Shown here: piece after piece, positions 1 to 8,688 of the stretch
How positions within the stretch are numbered: position 1 is the stretch's first letter
How the letters are laid out: each line of letters starts with the position of its first letter
Assembly: GCA_963703665.1 (NCBI GenBank)
Contig: CAVPFB010000004.1
Coordinates: 124,001 to 188,000, forward strand
Direction of reading: 5' to 3'
DNA length: 64,000 bases
DNA from: AP-15 sp963703665
GTDB lineage: Bacteria; Pseudomonadota; Alphaproteobacteria; ATCC43930; CGMCC-115725
Translations under genes and position numbers: made by a program
Notes under the pieces: generated by a model
Databases searched by the model: none
Told to the model about the DNA's origin: nothing
What the model saw: only the letters and a program-made list of their open reading frames with translations

Positions 1-132
1 GATCTCGAGCGAGATTCCACGCAGGATGTTGACGGGCCCGGCGGCGCTGCCCAGAGTCAGATGGACATCTTCGACCACCACGAGCGGATGGCCCGGATCA
101 TGCGAGCCGGCGGGATGCAGCGAGCTGGTCAT
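1..132 (-). CDS. ABC transporter ATP-binding protein, N-terminal fragment (LolD/YbbA-like)
   Basis: Only the first 44 codons are present; the gene runs off the left edge. The ATG is at 130-132. After a short polar leader the peptide reads VVVEDVHLTLG and then VNILRGISLEI, the typical opening strands of an ABC ATPase just before Walker A, which lies outside the window. It diverges from tesA, an arrangement common in proteobacteria for YbbA/LolD-type ATPases of lipoprotein or macrolide-type exporters. Assignment to that subclass is inferred from the short N-terminus and the neighbour. Confidence 0.7.
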   Translation of the reverse strand, partial: MTSSLHPAGSHDPGHPLVVVEDVHLTLGSAAGPVNILRGISLEI

Positions 133-281
133 ATACCGTCCGAGCCAGGAATGGCGGCGCGGCAGGCCGGCCGGGGTGGGGCGATCTCCGGTGAGCGGCG
201 GCGAAGCCTCGGACCATATGGCGCGGTCCGACGGTGTTTCAACGCGATCCGGGTCGCCGCACGCCTTGGCGCCCGAACATT

Positions 282-320
282 CCTTCTCCCCGCTCCCTCG
301 CCCCGCGTGTGGGGAGAAGG
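282..320. repeat. REP-like palindrome upstream of tesA
   Basis: Arms CCTTCTCCCC (282-291) and GGGGAGAAGG (311-320) form a 10-bp perfect inverted repeat. The same CCCTCTCCCCGC-type palindrome recurs near 15540 and 35890, so it is a dispersed element. It lies in the 200-bp gap between the divergent ABC ATPase gene and tesA. A purine-rich GGGGGGAG just after it (323-330) could serve as the tesA ribosome-binding site. Confidence 0.6.
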
Positions 321-336
321 TTGGGGGGAGCGGCAC

Positions 337-981
337 GTGCCGGCGCGGACACTCGCCGTCCTGGCTCCATTCATGCTGGCTCTTACCCTGGCGAGCATGC
401 CTGCCGCGGCGCATGTGCCGGTGATCGTCGATTTCGGCGACAGCCTGACCGCGGGTTACGGGCTGATGCCCGACGAGGCTTTTCCGGTGTGCCTCGAAGC
501 GTGGCTGCGCCGGCATGGGATCGCCGCGCGCGTCGTCAACGCCGGGGTTTCGGGCGACACCACCACGGACGGCCTCGCCCGGCTCGATTGGGCATTGGCC
601 GACAAGCCCGATCTGGTGATCCTGGCGTTGGGCGCCAACGACGCGCTGCGCGGCATCGATCCCGCGACGGTGCGCGACAATCTCGACAAAATGATCGACA
701 AGATCGCGGCAGCCCACGCCAAGGTGCTGCTGCTCGGCATGCTGGCGCCGCCGAACTGGGGAGAGGCCTACGACCGGGCCTTCAACCGGATCTTTCCCGA
801 TCTGGCGCATGCCCATCAGGTCGCGCTCTATCCATTTTTTCTCGAGGGTGTTGCGATGAAGCCCGATCTCAATCAGCCGGATGGTCTGCACCCCAACGCG
901 CGCGGCGTCGCCGTGCTGGTCGGCCATATCGGGCCGGTGGTCGCCGGTCTCGTGGCCGGCCGCTCCGGAGCGGCGGGATGA
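337..981 (+). CDS. tesA: Arylesterase / acyl-CoA thioesterase I, GDSL family
   Basis: SGNH/GDSL hydrolase that cleaves acyl esters and thioesters in the periplasm. Block I is FGDSLTAGYG with the nucleophilic Ser, the oxyanion block is GANDALRG, and the catalytic Asp-His block is DGLHPNARG near the C-terminus. The N-terminus is a signal peptide (hydrophobic run ending MPAAAHVP). I chose GTG 337 because GGGGGGAG lies 6 bases upstream; ATG 373 is the alternative. The product is 214 residues, normal for the family. The stop overlaps the next start by 4 bases (ATGA), so it is translationally coupled to the FIST-domain gene. Confidence 0.88.
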   Translation: MPARTLAVLAPFMLALTLASMPAAAHVPVIVDFGDSLTAGYGLMPDEAFPVCLEAWLRRHGIAARVVNAGVSGDTTTDGLARLDWALADKPDLVILALGANDALRGIDPATVRDNLDKMIDKIAAAHAKVLLLGMLAPPNWGEAYDRAFNRIFPDLAHAHQVALYPFFLEGVAMKPDLNQPDGLHPNARGVAVLVGHIGPVVAGLVAGRSGAAG

Positions 982-2105
982 GCGCGCGGTTCGCCGCGGC
1001 GGCAGCCGCGGGCGATCCAGCCGGGCTGGCGGCGCGCTGCATCGCAGGCCTGGCGCCAGTTGAGGGAGCCACCCTGGGCATCCTCTACACGACCGAGCCC
1101 GCGGCCTCGGTTCTGCCCGAGCTGCTGCGTGATCTTGCGGCGCACACCGGGGTGCGGTCCTGGGTCGGCGGGGTCGGGCTCGGGGTATGCTCGGCGGCGA
1201 GCGAAATCTTCGACGAGCCGGCCGCTGTCGCGATGATCGCGGCGTTGCCGCCCGACGGCTTTCGCGTGTTCGCGGCGACCGACAATCCGGGATCGGATCT
1301 GCCGCGCCGGCACGCCGCCTGGATCGAGAAATCCGGGCCCGCTCTGGCGCTGGTGCACGCCGATCCGCGCTGTCCCGATCTGACCAAGGCGGCAGCCGAC
1401 GTCGCGGCCGCGAGCGGCGCCTTTCTGGTCGGCGGGCTCGTATCGCACCGCTGCGACAGCCCTCTGGTGGCGCAGATCGCGGGCGAAGAGGGTCTCGGCG
1501 GGAACGGCGTCGCCGGGTTGCTGCTGGCCCCGGAAATCGCGGTCGCGACCTCGTTGACCCAGGGCTGCATGCCGATCGGGCCGGCGCACCGGATCGACGA
1601 GGCGCGCGACAACATTGTCATGATGATCGATGGACGGCCGGCGCTGAGCGTCTTCTGCGAGGATATCGGGCCGGAGCTGGCAAAGGATTTGCGACGCCTC
1701 GGCGGCGTGATCTTCGCCGGTCTGCCGGTTGCCGGCTCGGACACCGGCGACTATCTGGTGCGCAACATCATGGCGATCGACCCCGGTCGCGGCTGGGTCG
1801 TGCTCGGCGCCGAGATCGCCGCCGGCGATTCGATCCTGTTCTGCCGGCGCGACCCGGACAGCGCGCGGCGCGACATGGTGCGGATGGTGCGCCAGCTGGC
1901 GGGTCGGCTGCACGCTCCGCCCAGGGCCGGCATCTATGTCAGCTGCGTCGGCCGCGGCGCCAACCTGTTCGGCGAGCCGGCGGTCGAGACCGCGCTCATT
2001 CGCGAGGGCTTGGGCGATTTCCCGCTGATCGGCTTCTTCGCCAACGGCGAGATCTCGCGCGATCGGCTGTACGGTCACACCGGTGTCTTGACCCTGTTCA
2101 CGTGA
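978..2105 (+). CDS. FIST N- and C-domain sensory protein
   Basis: A 375-residue soluble protein with the FIST architecture (F-box and intracellular signal transduction proteins). An N-terminal FIST domain covers roughly residues 30-220 and a FIST_C domain roughly 225-370. The C-terminal part contains YVSCVGRGANLFGEP and PLIGFFANGEI, characteristic of FIST_C. FIST domains are thought to bind small ligands, possibly amino acids. Here no histidine kinase or chemoreceptor is attached or adjacent, so the signalling partner is unknown. It starts inside the tesA stop and is followed after 4 bases by thpR. Confidence 0.8.
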   Translation: MSARFAAAAAAGDPAGLAARCIAGLAPVEGATLGILYTTEPAASVLPELLRDLAAHTGVRSWVGGVGLGVCSAASEIFDEPAAVAMIAALPPDGFRVFAATDNPGSDLPRRHAAWIEKSGPALALVHADPRCPDLTKAAADVAAASGAFLVGGLVSHRCDSPLVAQIAGEEGLGGNGVAGLLLAPEIAVATSLTQGCMPIGPAHRIDEARDNIVMMIDGRPALSVFCEDIGPELAKDLRRLGGVIFAGLPVAGSDTGDYLVRNIMAIDPGRGWVVLGAEIAAGDSILFCRRDPDSARRDMVRMVRQLAGRLHAPPRAGIYVSCVGRGANLFGEPAVETALIREGLGDFPLIGFFANGEISRDRLYGHTGVLTLFT

Positions 2106-2109
2106 GCCG

Positions 2110-2649
2110 ATGCTGCGCCTGTTCGTCGGCATCGGGTTTCCGCCGGAGCTGAAACTGCGGCTGTCGCTGTTGTGCTCGGGCGTGCCCGGGGCGCGATGGG
2201 TCGACTGCGGCAACCTGCACCTGACCCTGAGGTTCATCGGCGAGGTCGGCGAGGATCTGGCGGGGGATGTCGATGAGGCGCTGGCGAGGCTGCAGGCCCG
2301 CCGGTTCGCCTTGCAGCTCGCCGGGACCGGGGTCTTCGGCAGCGGCGACCGGCCGCGAAACCTGTGGGTCGGGGTCGAGCGCAGCGCCGAGCTCGCCGGT
2401 CTGCGCGACAAGATCGAGCACGCGCTGGTCCGCGCCGGCCTGCCGCCGGAGCCGCGCAAATTCGCCCCGCACGTCACCCTGGCGCGGCTGCACAAGCCGG
2501 CGCCCGACAAGCTCGGCGAGTACCTGGCCGCACATGCCGGGTTCCGCGCCGAGCCACTGGCCGTCGAGGCGTTCAGCCTGATCGCCAGCTTTCCGACCAA
2601 GGCCGGCTCGGTCTATGAGGACCAGGCCGACTACCCGCTGGGGCGCTGA
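2110..2649 (+). CDS. thpR: RNA 2',3'-cyclic phosphodiesterase (2H family, LigT-like)
   Basis: A 179-residue 2H phosphoesterase that opens 2',3'-cyclic phosphates to 2'-phosphates. Both catalytic motifs are intact: HLTL at residues 37-40 and HVTL at 121-124. The opening RLFVGIGFPPEL is typical of ThpR. It lies 4 bases after the FIST gene and 22 before the EVE-domain gene, so it is part of a four-gene operon. Confidence 0.93.
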   Translation: MLRLFVGIGFPPELKLRLSLLCSGVPGARWVDCGNLHLTLRFIGEVGEDLAGDVDEALARLQARRFALQLAGTGVFGSGDRPRNLWVGVERSAELAGLRDKIEHALVRAGLPPEPRKFAPHVTLARLHKPAPDKLGEYLAAHAGFRAEPLAVEAFSLIASFPTKAGSVYEDQADYPLGR

Positions 2650-2671
2650 TCTGACGAGGAGGGCAGAGGCG

Positions 2672-3085
2672 ATGGCTCACTGGCTGATGAAATCGGAACC
2701 GTCGAGCTACTCCTGGTCGCAGCTCGTCGCCGACGGCCGGACCCGCTGGGACGGCGTGCGCAATGCGCAGGCCCTGAACAACCTGCGGGCGATGCAACCG
2801 GGCGACCGGGCCTTTTTCTATCATTCGAACGAAGGCAAGGACATCGTCGGCGTCGCCGAGGTGGTCGCGGCGTTTTATCCGGACCCGACCGACAAGGCCG
2901 GCAAGCTCGGCATGGTCGATATCGCGCCGGTCATGCCGGCCGCGCGGCCGGTCACGCTCGCGGCCATGAAGGCCAATCCCGAGTTGGCCGGCATGGCGCT
3001 CTTACGCCAGTCGCGGCTGTCGGTCTGCCCGGTAACCGACCACGAATGGGTCCTGATCTGCCAGATGGCCGGAATTCCCGCCTGA
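2672..3085 (+). CDS. EVE domain-containing protein
   Basis: A 137-residue EVE (PUA-like) domain protein. It shows the hallmark MKSEPSSYSW near the start, WDGVRNAQALNNLRAM and DRAFFYHSNEGKDIVG. EVE domains read modified bases or ligands; the free-standing bacterial form is common and its substrate is unproven. The start at 2672 is preceded by GAGGAGGGCAGAGG, a good ribosome-binding site, so the 19 extra upstream codons in the open frame are not used. Last gene of the tesA-FIST-thpR operon. Confidence 0.9.
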   Translation: MAHWLMKSEPSSYSWSQLVADGRTRWDGVRNAQALNNLRAMQPGDRAFFYHSNEGKDIVGVAEVVAAFYPDPTDKAGKLGMVDIAPVMPAARPVTLAAMKANPELAGMALLRQSRLSVCPVTDHEWVLICQMAGIPA

Positions 3086-3166
3086 GAGCCGAGAGCTGGT
3101 GCTCAGGCGCAGACAGGTCGACGCCGCCGGAGCGGTGGTGTTGCGCCGCCAGCTCCAGCGCCGGCA

Positions 3167-3487
3167 TCAGCTGAATGCGTCTGAGCGCTCGTCGGGCCGG
3201 CCTTGCACCGCGCCGCGCCGGAAATCACGGAGTGTCAGCTCGATGTTGCCGTCGGCGCTGAGCGCCCGGGCGCGCAGCTTGGTCTCGGCGGCGCGCTCGA
3301 ATTGACTGCGGCTGAGATGATAGGCCTCGACGCAGCGTTCCGGCGTCGGCCGTTGCTCGAGCAGGCTTTGAAAGACGTGCCGCCGCACCCGAACCACGCC
3401 GCGATACTCGCCGATTTCGACGCCGAACTCGAGGGCGTCGGCCGCATCGCTCCAGAAAACGTCATCGGGAAACGAGAACAGGTTCAT
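3167..3487 (-). CDS. DUF1488-like small protein
   Basis: About 106 residues beginning MNLFSFPDDVFWSDAADALE and continuing with a segment typical of DUF1488 proteins (VEIGEYRGVVRVRRHVFQSL, then an acidic/aromatic stretch EAYHLSRSQFERAAETKLRA). The function of DUF1488 is unknown; members are cytosolic and often about 90-110 residues. Upstream in-frame starts exist at 3499 and 3511 and I see no clear ribosome-binding site to decide. The 80 bases after the EVE stop are otherwise empty. Confidence 0.55.
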   Translation of the reverse strand: MNLFSFPDDVFWSDAADALEFGVEIGEYRGVVRVRRHVFQSLLEQRPTPERCVEAYHLSRSQFERAAETKLRARALSADGNIELTLRDFRRGAVQGRPDERSDAFS

Positions 3488-3559
3488 TCGCCGTCGCATT
3501 GGCTCGCGCACCGGGCGAAGCGTGCCGCGGACATTCCCCGGCCTCGACCGATCGTGTCC

Positions 3560-3856
3560 CTACCTATAGCGCATGTGCTCGGTCGGGTGGAGCTGTGCAT
3601 AGCGATAGCTCTGCTGGCGCGTCGTCCTCAGACCGGGCACGCCATTCTGGTCGAACGCCGTTTCCCAAGCCGCGAGCTCCTCGGCCGAGAGCAGATAGCG
3701 CGCGCACGCCTCCTCGCGGCTGATCAAGCCGGCGCGGGTGGCGGCGACAACAGCCGCCTTGCGGCCGGGTGACCATCGTTTGACGTCGGGCGCCGGCAGC
3801 ACCGGATCCGGCGGAACAGGGGGTTGCGGCGTCATTGTCGCGTTCTCGCTCACCAT
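3560..3856 (-). CDS. sciP: SciP-like DUF1153 transcriptional regulator (CtrA inhibitor family)
   Basis: A 98-residue protein whose core matches SciP/DUF1153: KRWSPGRKAAVVAATRAGLI, SREEACARYLLSAEELAAWE, then GVPGLRTTRQQSYR. This is a helix-turn-helix family, found in alphaproteobacteria, whose Caulobacter member binds CtrA and blocks its transcription. The N-terminal proline-rich segment (residues 8-22) is a variable leader. The chosen ATG (3854-3856) abuts two tandem 17-bp repeats with no Shine-Dalgarno, so the message may be leaderless; ATG 3835 is an alternative. Family assignment is good; a role in the CtrA cycle here is inferred. Confidence 0.8.
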   Translation of the reverse strand: MVSENATMTPQPPVPPDPVLPAPDVKRWSPGRKAAVVAATRAGLISREEACARYLLSAEELAAWETAFDQNGVPGLRTTRQQSYRYAQLHPTEHMRYR

Positions 3857-3890
3857 AGCCTGGTTGTGGCAACAGCCTGGTTGTGGCAAC
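3857..3890. promoter_or_regulatory. Tandem 17-bp repeat upstream of the SciP-like gene
   Basis: Two perfect copies of AGCCTGGTTGTGGCAAC (3857-3873 and 3874-3890) sit directly against the start codon of the SciP-like gene. Each contains GTTG-N3-CAAC, an imperfect dyad, giving two dyads exactly 17 bp apart. The position suggests an operator or part of a leaderless promoter; no binding protein can be named. Confidence 0.45.
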
Positions 3891-4317
3891 GGTCGCGCCG
3901 CATGGGATGCGTCAGCCAATGACGTCCGACGCGAGACATGCTGCCGTCATATGACGCGTCATCGGCCTGGTTTATTCCAGTTGAACGCCAGGCCGACCGC
4001 CTTTCTGTGGGGATATTTCGCCCGAAAGGGTGATCTGCGTTCGGGGATGCGAGCCGGTCCCCTTGCTGTATCTCGCAGCGGCAGCAACCGCCATTTCGCC
4101 GCGACCGCCCATGTGCCAGGCATCGATCCGCCCTCGCGGCGGCGTTCCGGTTGGCGGCAGCTTCCGACCGTATGGCGGCGAGCGGCCGTGGCATTTTTAC
4201 GGTAGCCTTGCCGGGGTTAACCGACTATCACCCCGATACCGCGAGTCCCTGCGAGATCGTACCGGGGCCGATCGGCCGCACGGCGCGGGCGCGGCGGCGA
4301 CCAAGCATCAGCCGCAG
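3891..4317. other. Intergenic region between sciP-like gene and hpnN
   Basis: About 430 bases with no convincing gene. It contains two short perfect palindromes side by side, GTCATATGAC (3946-3955) and ATGACGCGTCAT (3951-3962), and several TGACG motifs. It must hold the divergent promoters, but I cannot point to confident -35/-10 boxes. The hpnN frame stays open upstream to 4030, but its composition there lacks protein-family signal. Confidence 0.5.
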
Positions 4318-7032
4318 ATGCGAGCTCGATTTCGGATGCCATTTCAGCGCTTGCTCGCGGGCCTCGTCGATTATTGCCGTCGCCACGCGGTGCCGGTCTT
4401 CGCCGTCGCCCTCGCCGTTGCCGGTTTTGCCGGCTTCTATGCCGCCCATCATCTCGGCATCAGCACCGATACCGACAAGATGTTCGCCGCGAGCCTGCCG
4501 TGGCGCCAGCGCGCACTGGCGTTCAGCGCGGATTTTCCTCAGTTCACCGATCTCTTGGTGGCGGTGATCGACGCCAAGGAGCCGGAGGAGGCCGAGGCGA
4601 CCGCCGCCGGGCTGGCCAAGGCGCTGGCCACGGACCACGTGCATTTCCGCTCGGTGACGCGTCCCGATTCCGCGGCCTATCTGAGGAAGGATGGGCTGCT
4701 GTTCCTCGATACGAAACAGCTGGCGGCGCTGCTCGAACGCACGATCGATGCCCAGCCCTTTCTCGGACAGCTGGCCAAGGACCCGAGCGCGCGCGGGCTG
4801 TTCGCAGCACTGGCGCTCCTCGGCAAAGGGCTGCGGCAGGGCCAGGTCGATCTGGCGCCCTACCGGGGCGCCCTGGCCGCGTTCCACCGGGCGATGGCCG
4901 ATGCGATCGCCGGGCATGCGCGGCCGTTGTCGTGGACGCGGCTGCTCGGCGGCGGCCTCGCCGATCTGGGTGGCTCCTATAAGTTCGTGCTGGCGCAACC
5001 CCGGCTCAATCATGCCACGATCGAACCCGGCGGTGCAGCGACGGCAGCGCTGCGCGCGGCGGCAAGCCGGCTGGAATTCGTCAGGTCGGGCGACGCGCAG
5101 GTCCGTATCACCGGCAATGTGGCGCTCGCCGATGAGGAGTTCGCCAGCGTCGCGCAGGGTGCGGCCGTGGGTCTGATCGGCAGCATTCTGTTGATTTCGC
5201 TATGGCTGTTTTTGGCGGTCCGCACCTGGCGGCTGATCGTCCCGATCCTGTTGACCCTCCTGCTCGGCCTGATGCTGACGTTATTGTTCGCCGCGGCGGC
5301 GGTGGGAACCCTGAACCTGGTCTCGGTCGGCTTCGGCATTCTGTTCGTGGGCATAGCGGTCGATTTCGCGATCCAATTCTGCGTGCGCTATCGCGAGCGG
5401 CGGTGGGAAAATCCCGATCCGGCGCAGGCGATGGCCGAAACCGGCCGGCGGGTGGGCGGACAGATCCTGGTCGCGGCGGCTGCGACCTCGGCCGGATTTC
5501 TCGCCTTTGTGCCAACCGATTTCCGCGGCGTCGCCGAGCTCGGGCTGATCGCCGGGGTCGGCATGCTGATCGCGTTTCTCTGCACGATGACGTTTCTGCC
5601 GGCGGCGATCGCCATTTTTCGGCCGCGCGGCGAGCGCGCCGAAATCGGTTTCCGCTGGGCGGCGCCGCTCGATGCAAGTCTGCGCCGCCGCCGCCGCCCG
5701 GTGCTGATCGCGTTCGCGGTTCTGGCCGGGCTCGGCGTCGTCTTGATCCCGCACCTGCGCTTCGACTCCAATCCGCTGCACACCAAGAACCCGAACACCG
5801 AGGCGATGAGGACCCTTTATGACCTGATGAATTCGCCGGTGACGAACCCGTTCACGACCGACATCCTGACCCGCAACCCGAGCGCGGCGGCGGTGCTGGC
5901 GGAGCGCCTGCGGCGGCTGCCGCTGGTGTCCGGGGTGCTGTCGATCAACAGCCTTGTCCCGACCGACCAGAAGGCGAAACTGGCGCAGATCGAAGATGCC
6001 GCCCTCATTCTGGGGCCGACGCTGGCCCCCTATCGGCCGATGGCGCCGCCCAGTGCCGAGGACATCCGCATCGCGGCGAAGCGGGCGGCGGAGGAGATCG
6101 CCCCGGCGCCGGGCAAGCCGCCCGCCGATCCGCAGCTCGCAGCGATTGTCGGGGATTTGCGCCGGCTGGCGGTGGCACCCGCTGCGGTGGTGCTCGCCGC
6201 CAATCAGGCGCTGACGCGATTTTTGCCGATGCAGCTCGACCAGCTGCGCACCGCGCTCACGGCGCAGCCGGTCGCCCTGCGGGACGTCCCGCCGGCGCTG
6301 GCTCGCGATTGGGTCCTGCCCGACGGGCAGGCGCGGGTCCAGGTGCTGCCGGCGGCAACAGCGCGCAGCAGCCAGGGGCTCGCCAAATTCGTTGCTGAAG
6401 TGACCGCGGTGGCGCCCGACGCCGGCGGCCCAGCGGTGACCATAGAGGCGACCAGCGCCACTATCGTCGACTCGTTCCGCTCGGCGGCGCTCGCCGCATT
6501 CCTCGCGATTGCCGTCATCCTGTTCGCGGCGCTCAGGCGTGCGCTTGACGTCTCCCTGGTGCTGGCGCCGCTGCTGATGTCGTCGCTGATGACCGTGATA
6601 GTCATGGTACTGTTGCCGCTGCGGCTCAATTACGCGAATATCATCGCGCTGCCGTTGCTTTTGGGCGTCGGCGTCTCGTTCAACATTTACTTCGTGATGA
6701 ACTGGCGCGCCGGGCGAAATGCGGTGCTGGGTTCGGCGACCGCGCGGGCGATCCTGTTTTCGGCGCTGACCACCGGGACCGCCTTCGGATCGCTGGCGCT
6801 CTCGCACCATCCGGGGACGGCGAGCATGGGCAAGTTGCTGCTGATCAGCCTCGGCTGCACGCTGGTCGCGAGCCTCGTCTTCATCCCGGCGCTGCTGGCG
6901 GTAGCGTCCGGTTTCGCGGCTCGGAGCCGCTCCGCCGGCCACGCCCGGATCGTGCGCGCGAGCGAGCGGGAGGGTGGGCCGCGCCATCGCGATCAGCCGA
7001 GCGACAAAACGCCCGGCGGCGGCGACATCTAA
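4318..7032 (+). CDS. hpnN: Hopanoid biosynthesis-associated RND transporter (MMPL family)
   Basis: About 900 residues with the RND/MMPL layout. One membrane helix near the start (VPVFAVALAVAGFAGFYAAH) is followed by a large periplasmic domain (about residues 40-275), five helices at about 280-420, a second periplasmic domain (about 460-720), and a final helix bundle. The opening ...HHLGISTDTDKMFAASLPWR and the DFAIQFCVRYRER segment match HpnN. That protein moves hopanoids from the inner to the outer membrane. Start chosen at ATG 4318; ATG 4336 is also plausible. No other hpn gene is nearby, so it is separated from the rest of the hopanoid pathway in this window. Confidence 0.85.
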   Translation: MRARFRMPFQRLLAGLVDYCRRHAVPVFAVALAVAGFAGFYAAHHLGISTDTDKMFAASLPWRQRALAFSADFPQFTDLLVAVIDAKEPEEAEATAAGLAKALATDHVHFRSVTRPDSAAYLRKDGLLFLDTKQLAALLERTIDAQPFLGQLAKDPSARGLFAALALLGKGLRQGQVDLAPYRGALAAFHRAMADAIAGHARPLSWTRLLGGGLADLGGSYKFVLAQPRLNHATIEPGGAATAALRAAASRLEFVRSGDAQVRITGNVALADEEFASVAQGAAVGLIGSILLISLWLFLAVRTWRLIVPILLTLLLGLMLTLLFAAAAVGTLNLVSVGFGILFVGIAVDFAIQFCVRYRERRWENPDPAQAMAETGRRVGGQILVAAAATSAGFLAFVPTDFRGVAELGLIAGVGMLIAFLCTMTFLPAAIAIFRPRGERAEIGFRWAAPLDASLRRRRRPVLIAFAVLAGLGVVLIPHLRFDSNPLHTKNPNTEAMRTLYDLMNSPVTNPFTTDILTRNPSAAAVLAERLRRLPLVSGVLSINSLVPTDQKAKLAQIEDAALILGPTLAPYRPMAPPSAEDIRIAAKRAAEEIAPAPGKPPADPQLAAIVGDLRRLAVAPAAVVLAANQALTRFLPMQLDQLRTALTAQPVALRDVPPALARDWVLPDGQARVQVLPAATARSSQGLAKFVAEVTAVAPDAGGPAVTIEATSATIVDSFRSAALAAFLAIAVILFAALRRALDVSLVLAPLLMSSLMTVIVMVLLPLRLNYANIIALPLLLGVGVSFNIYFVMNWRAGRNAVLGSATARAILFSALTTGTAFGSLALSHHPGTASMGKLLLISLGCTLVASLVFIPALLAVASGFAARSRSAGHARIVRASEREGGPRHRDQPSDKTPGGGDI

Positions 7033-7057
7033 GGCGAAGGCTCGCCGACCGGCTCGA

Positions 7058-8290
7058 TCACGGCGCGCCCGGAAGCGGCGGGGAGCGCACCGGCCGGGAC
7101 CATCTTCTGCCCTGTTCGGGCGAGATGCCGAACCGGGCCATGTAGCTCGCGTAACGCTCGTGCTCGCGGGCGGGATCCAGCCCGTAATCCTCGAGCTGAG
7201 CCCGGCGGCCGCCATACCCGCCATTGGGGTTGGCGGCCACCCGCCGGCCGATGCGCGCCGCCGTCTCGGCATCGAGAGCGCGTCCGAAATGCCGATAGAG
7301 CGCCGCGACGGTGCCCGGCGGGTCGGCGACCAGCTCCGCGTAATGGATGTGAAAGATCGGCTGCAAGAAGCAATGTTCGTCGGCCGCGGCGACCATCAAT
7401 CCGGCTGCCGCCAGCCAGCGCTCGCTGTCCTCCCGACCGATGCCGAGCCGGTCGATATGGCGGGTAAACGGCCGCCTCAAGACCTCGGTCAGCCGCACAA
7501 CCGATGCCAGCACCGCCACCGGGTCGCGGTGCACGAATACCAGATTTGCGTCGGGGTAGACCGCGCGGATCGCCGGCAGCGCAAAGATATGGTCGGGGCA
7601 TTTGAGCGCCCATCGCCCGCTGCGACCGGCCTGATGCTGCAGATGCTGCAGGAACCGTTTGTGAAACCGGTAGGCGTCGAGATGCCCGGTATCGTCGAGC
7701 CAGCGCCGGTAGCTCGGGATGCGATAGGTCGTGTCGAAGCGCAGGCTGGCGAAAAGGTGCGCCGTGATCTCCGAGCATTCCTGCGGCGAGTGCGCCCCGA
7801 TCGGATGCAGGCGGCGGAATTGCGGCGCCAGTATTTGGAACATGCCCAGCTGCCGCGCGACCTGCTGCGGCCGGCGATCGCGGCCCGCACCTGGCCGCGC
7901 CGTCGGATAGGGATGGATCAGCTGCCACACGCGCGGCACGAAGTTGCTCGGATCCTCGGTCAAGAGGCCGTGCAGAAAGGTCGTGCCCGAGCGGGGCAGC
8001 CCGGCGATCACCAGCGGCGCCGTCACGTTCTCGTCAAGAATCTCCGGCGCCCGCTTCTCCTCGTCGCACAGCCGCAGCAGGTTCGACAGGAACCGCACCG
8101 TGTCCCAGCGCAGCGCGGCGCCGCCGAACAGGCTGAGGTCGGCCTCCTCGCCGCAGGCCTTCAGCAGCATTTGCAGCGGGCGCTCGAACGGGAAATCGCC
8201 GAAATCGGCCAATCCCGTCCGCCGCGTCGCGCGCGCGATCAGGGTCCGCGCGGCTGGCGGTCGCCGCAGAAACCCGAATGCGTCAGCCAC
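7058..8290 (-). CDS. Sulfotransferase family protein
   Basis: A 410-residue sulfotransferase of the Sulfotransfer_3 type. The 5'-phosphosulfate loop is GLPRSGTTFLHGLL at residues 97-110 and the 3'-phosphate-binding strand is LVFVHRDPVAVLASV at 250-264, so PAPS binding should be intact. The acceptor is unknown; related stand-alone bacterial genes act on lipids or glycans. It converges on hpnN with only 25 bases between the stops. Confidence 0.85.
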   Translation of the reverse strand: MADAFGFLRRPPAARTLIARATRRTGLADFGDFPFERPLQMLLKACGEEADLSLFGGAALRWDTVRFLSNLLRLCDEEKRAPEILDENVTAPLVIAGLPRSGTTFLHGLLTEDPSNFVPRVWQLIHPYPTARPGAGRDRRPQQVARQLGMFQILAPQFRRLHPIGAHSPQECSEITAHLFASLRFDTTYRIPSYRRWLDDTGHLDAYRFHKRFLQHLQHQAGRSGRWALKCPDHIFALPAIRAVYPDANLVFVHRDPVAVLASVVRLTEVLRRPFTRHIDRLGIGREDSERWLAAAGLMVAAADEHCFLQPIFHIHYAELVADPPGTVAALYRHFGRALDAETAARIGRRVAANPNGGYGGRRAQLEDYGLDPAREHERYASYMARFGISPEQGRRWSRPVRSPPLPGAP

Positions 8291-8688
8291 GATCAGCCAG
8301 ACGACGAGAGGAGACGGCGAGAGTGCGAGGCAACCGGCGGTGGGCTGCGGCCCGCAGCCTGCCGGCGGGGTCGGCCTGGATTATCACGGCGGTCATCGCA
8401 GCGGCGATCGCGCGTTGGCCGGTCGCAGCGAAACGGTTTGATCCGAAAACGGTGCAAAATCAAGCCCTTCTGATCGCGATCGTGGGCCGGCCGGGGCCAT
8501 CCCGTCGCTCGATTGCCGGGGCCGCAATATAGAAGATATAGATCGCGGTCGTTGCACCGTCGACAATCGGTTGCGGCGTCGCACCGTTCGCCGGCGCGAG
8601 GCGGCTCGGGGATGTCGCCCGACAGCGAATTGAGCGGGCGTCGGGTCGCAGCGACCGGGCGTGGCCGTTGCCGACCGCACCCAGCCGC
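8291..8688. other. Intergenic region, no gene recognised
   Basis: Roughly 400 bases between the starts of the sulfotransferase gene and the end of cobA. It has several GATCGCGATCG-like short palindromes and one AT-richer patch (ATATAGAAGATATAG, near 8527-8541). Open frames crossing it show no family resemblance. Confidence 0.5.

Noticed and set aside
873..2600. Long minus-strand open frame opposite the FIST and thpR genes
   Set aside because: Low-complexity Arg/Ala/Gly-rich translation with no motif; it shadows real genes on the plus strand, as do similar long frames at 5281-7272, 9513-11837, 11856-13280 and 51590-53440.
3946..3962. CtrA or CcrM sites in the sciP-hpnN gap
   Set aside because: The palindromes contain neither TTAA-N7-TTAA nor GANTC.
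8291..8688. A small gene upstream of the sulfotransferase
   Set aside because: The candidate frames have no ribosome-binding site, motif or codon pattern like the neighbours.
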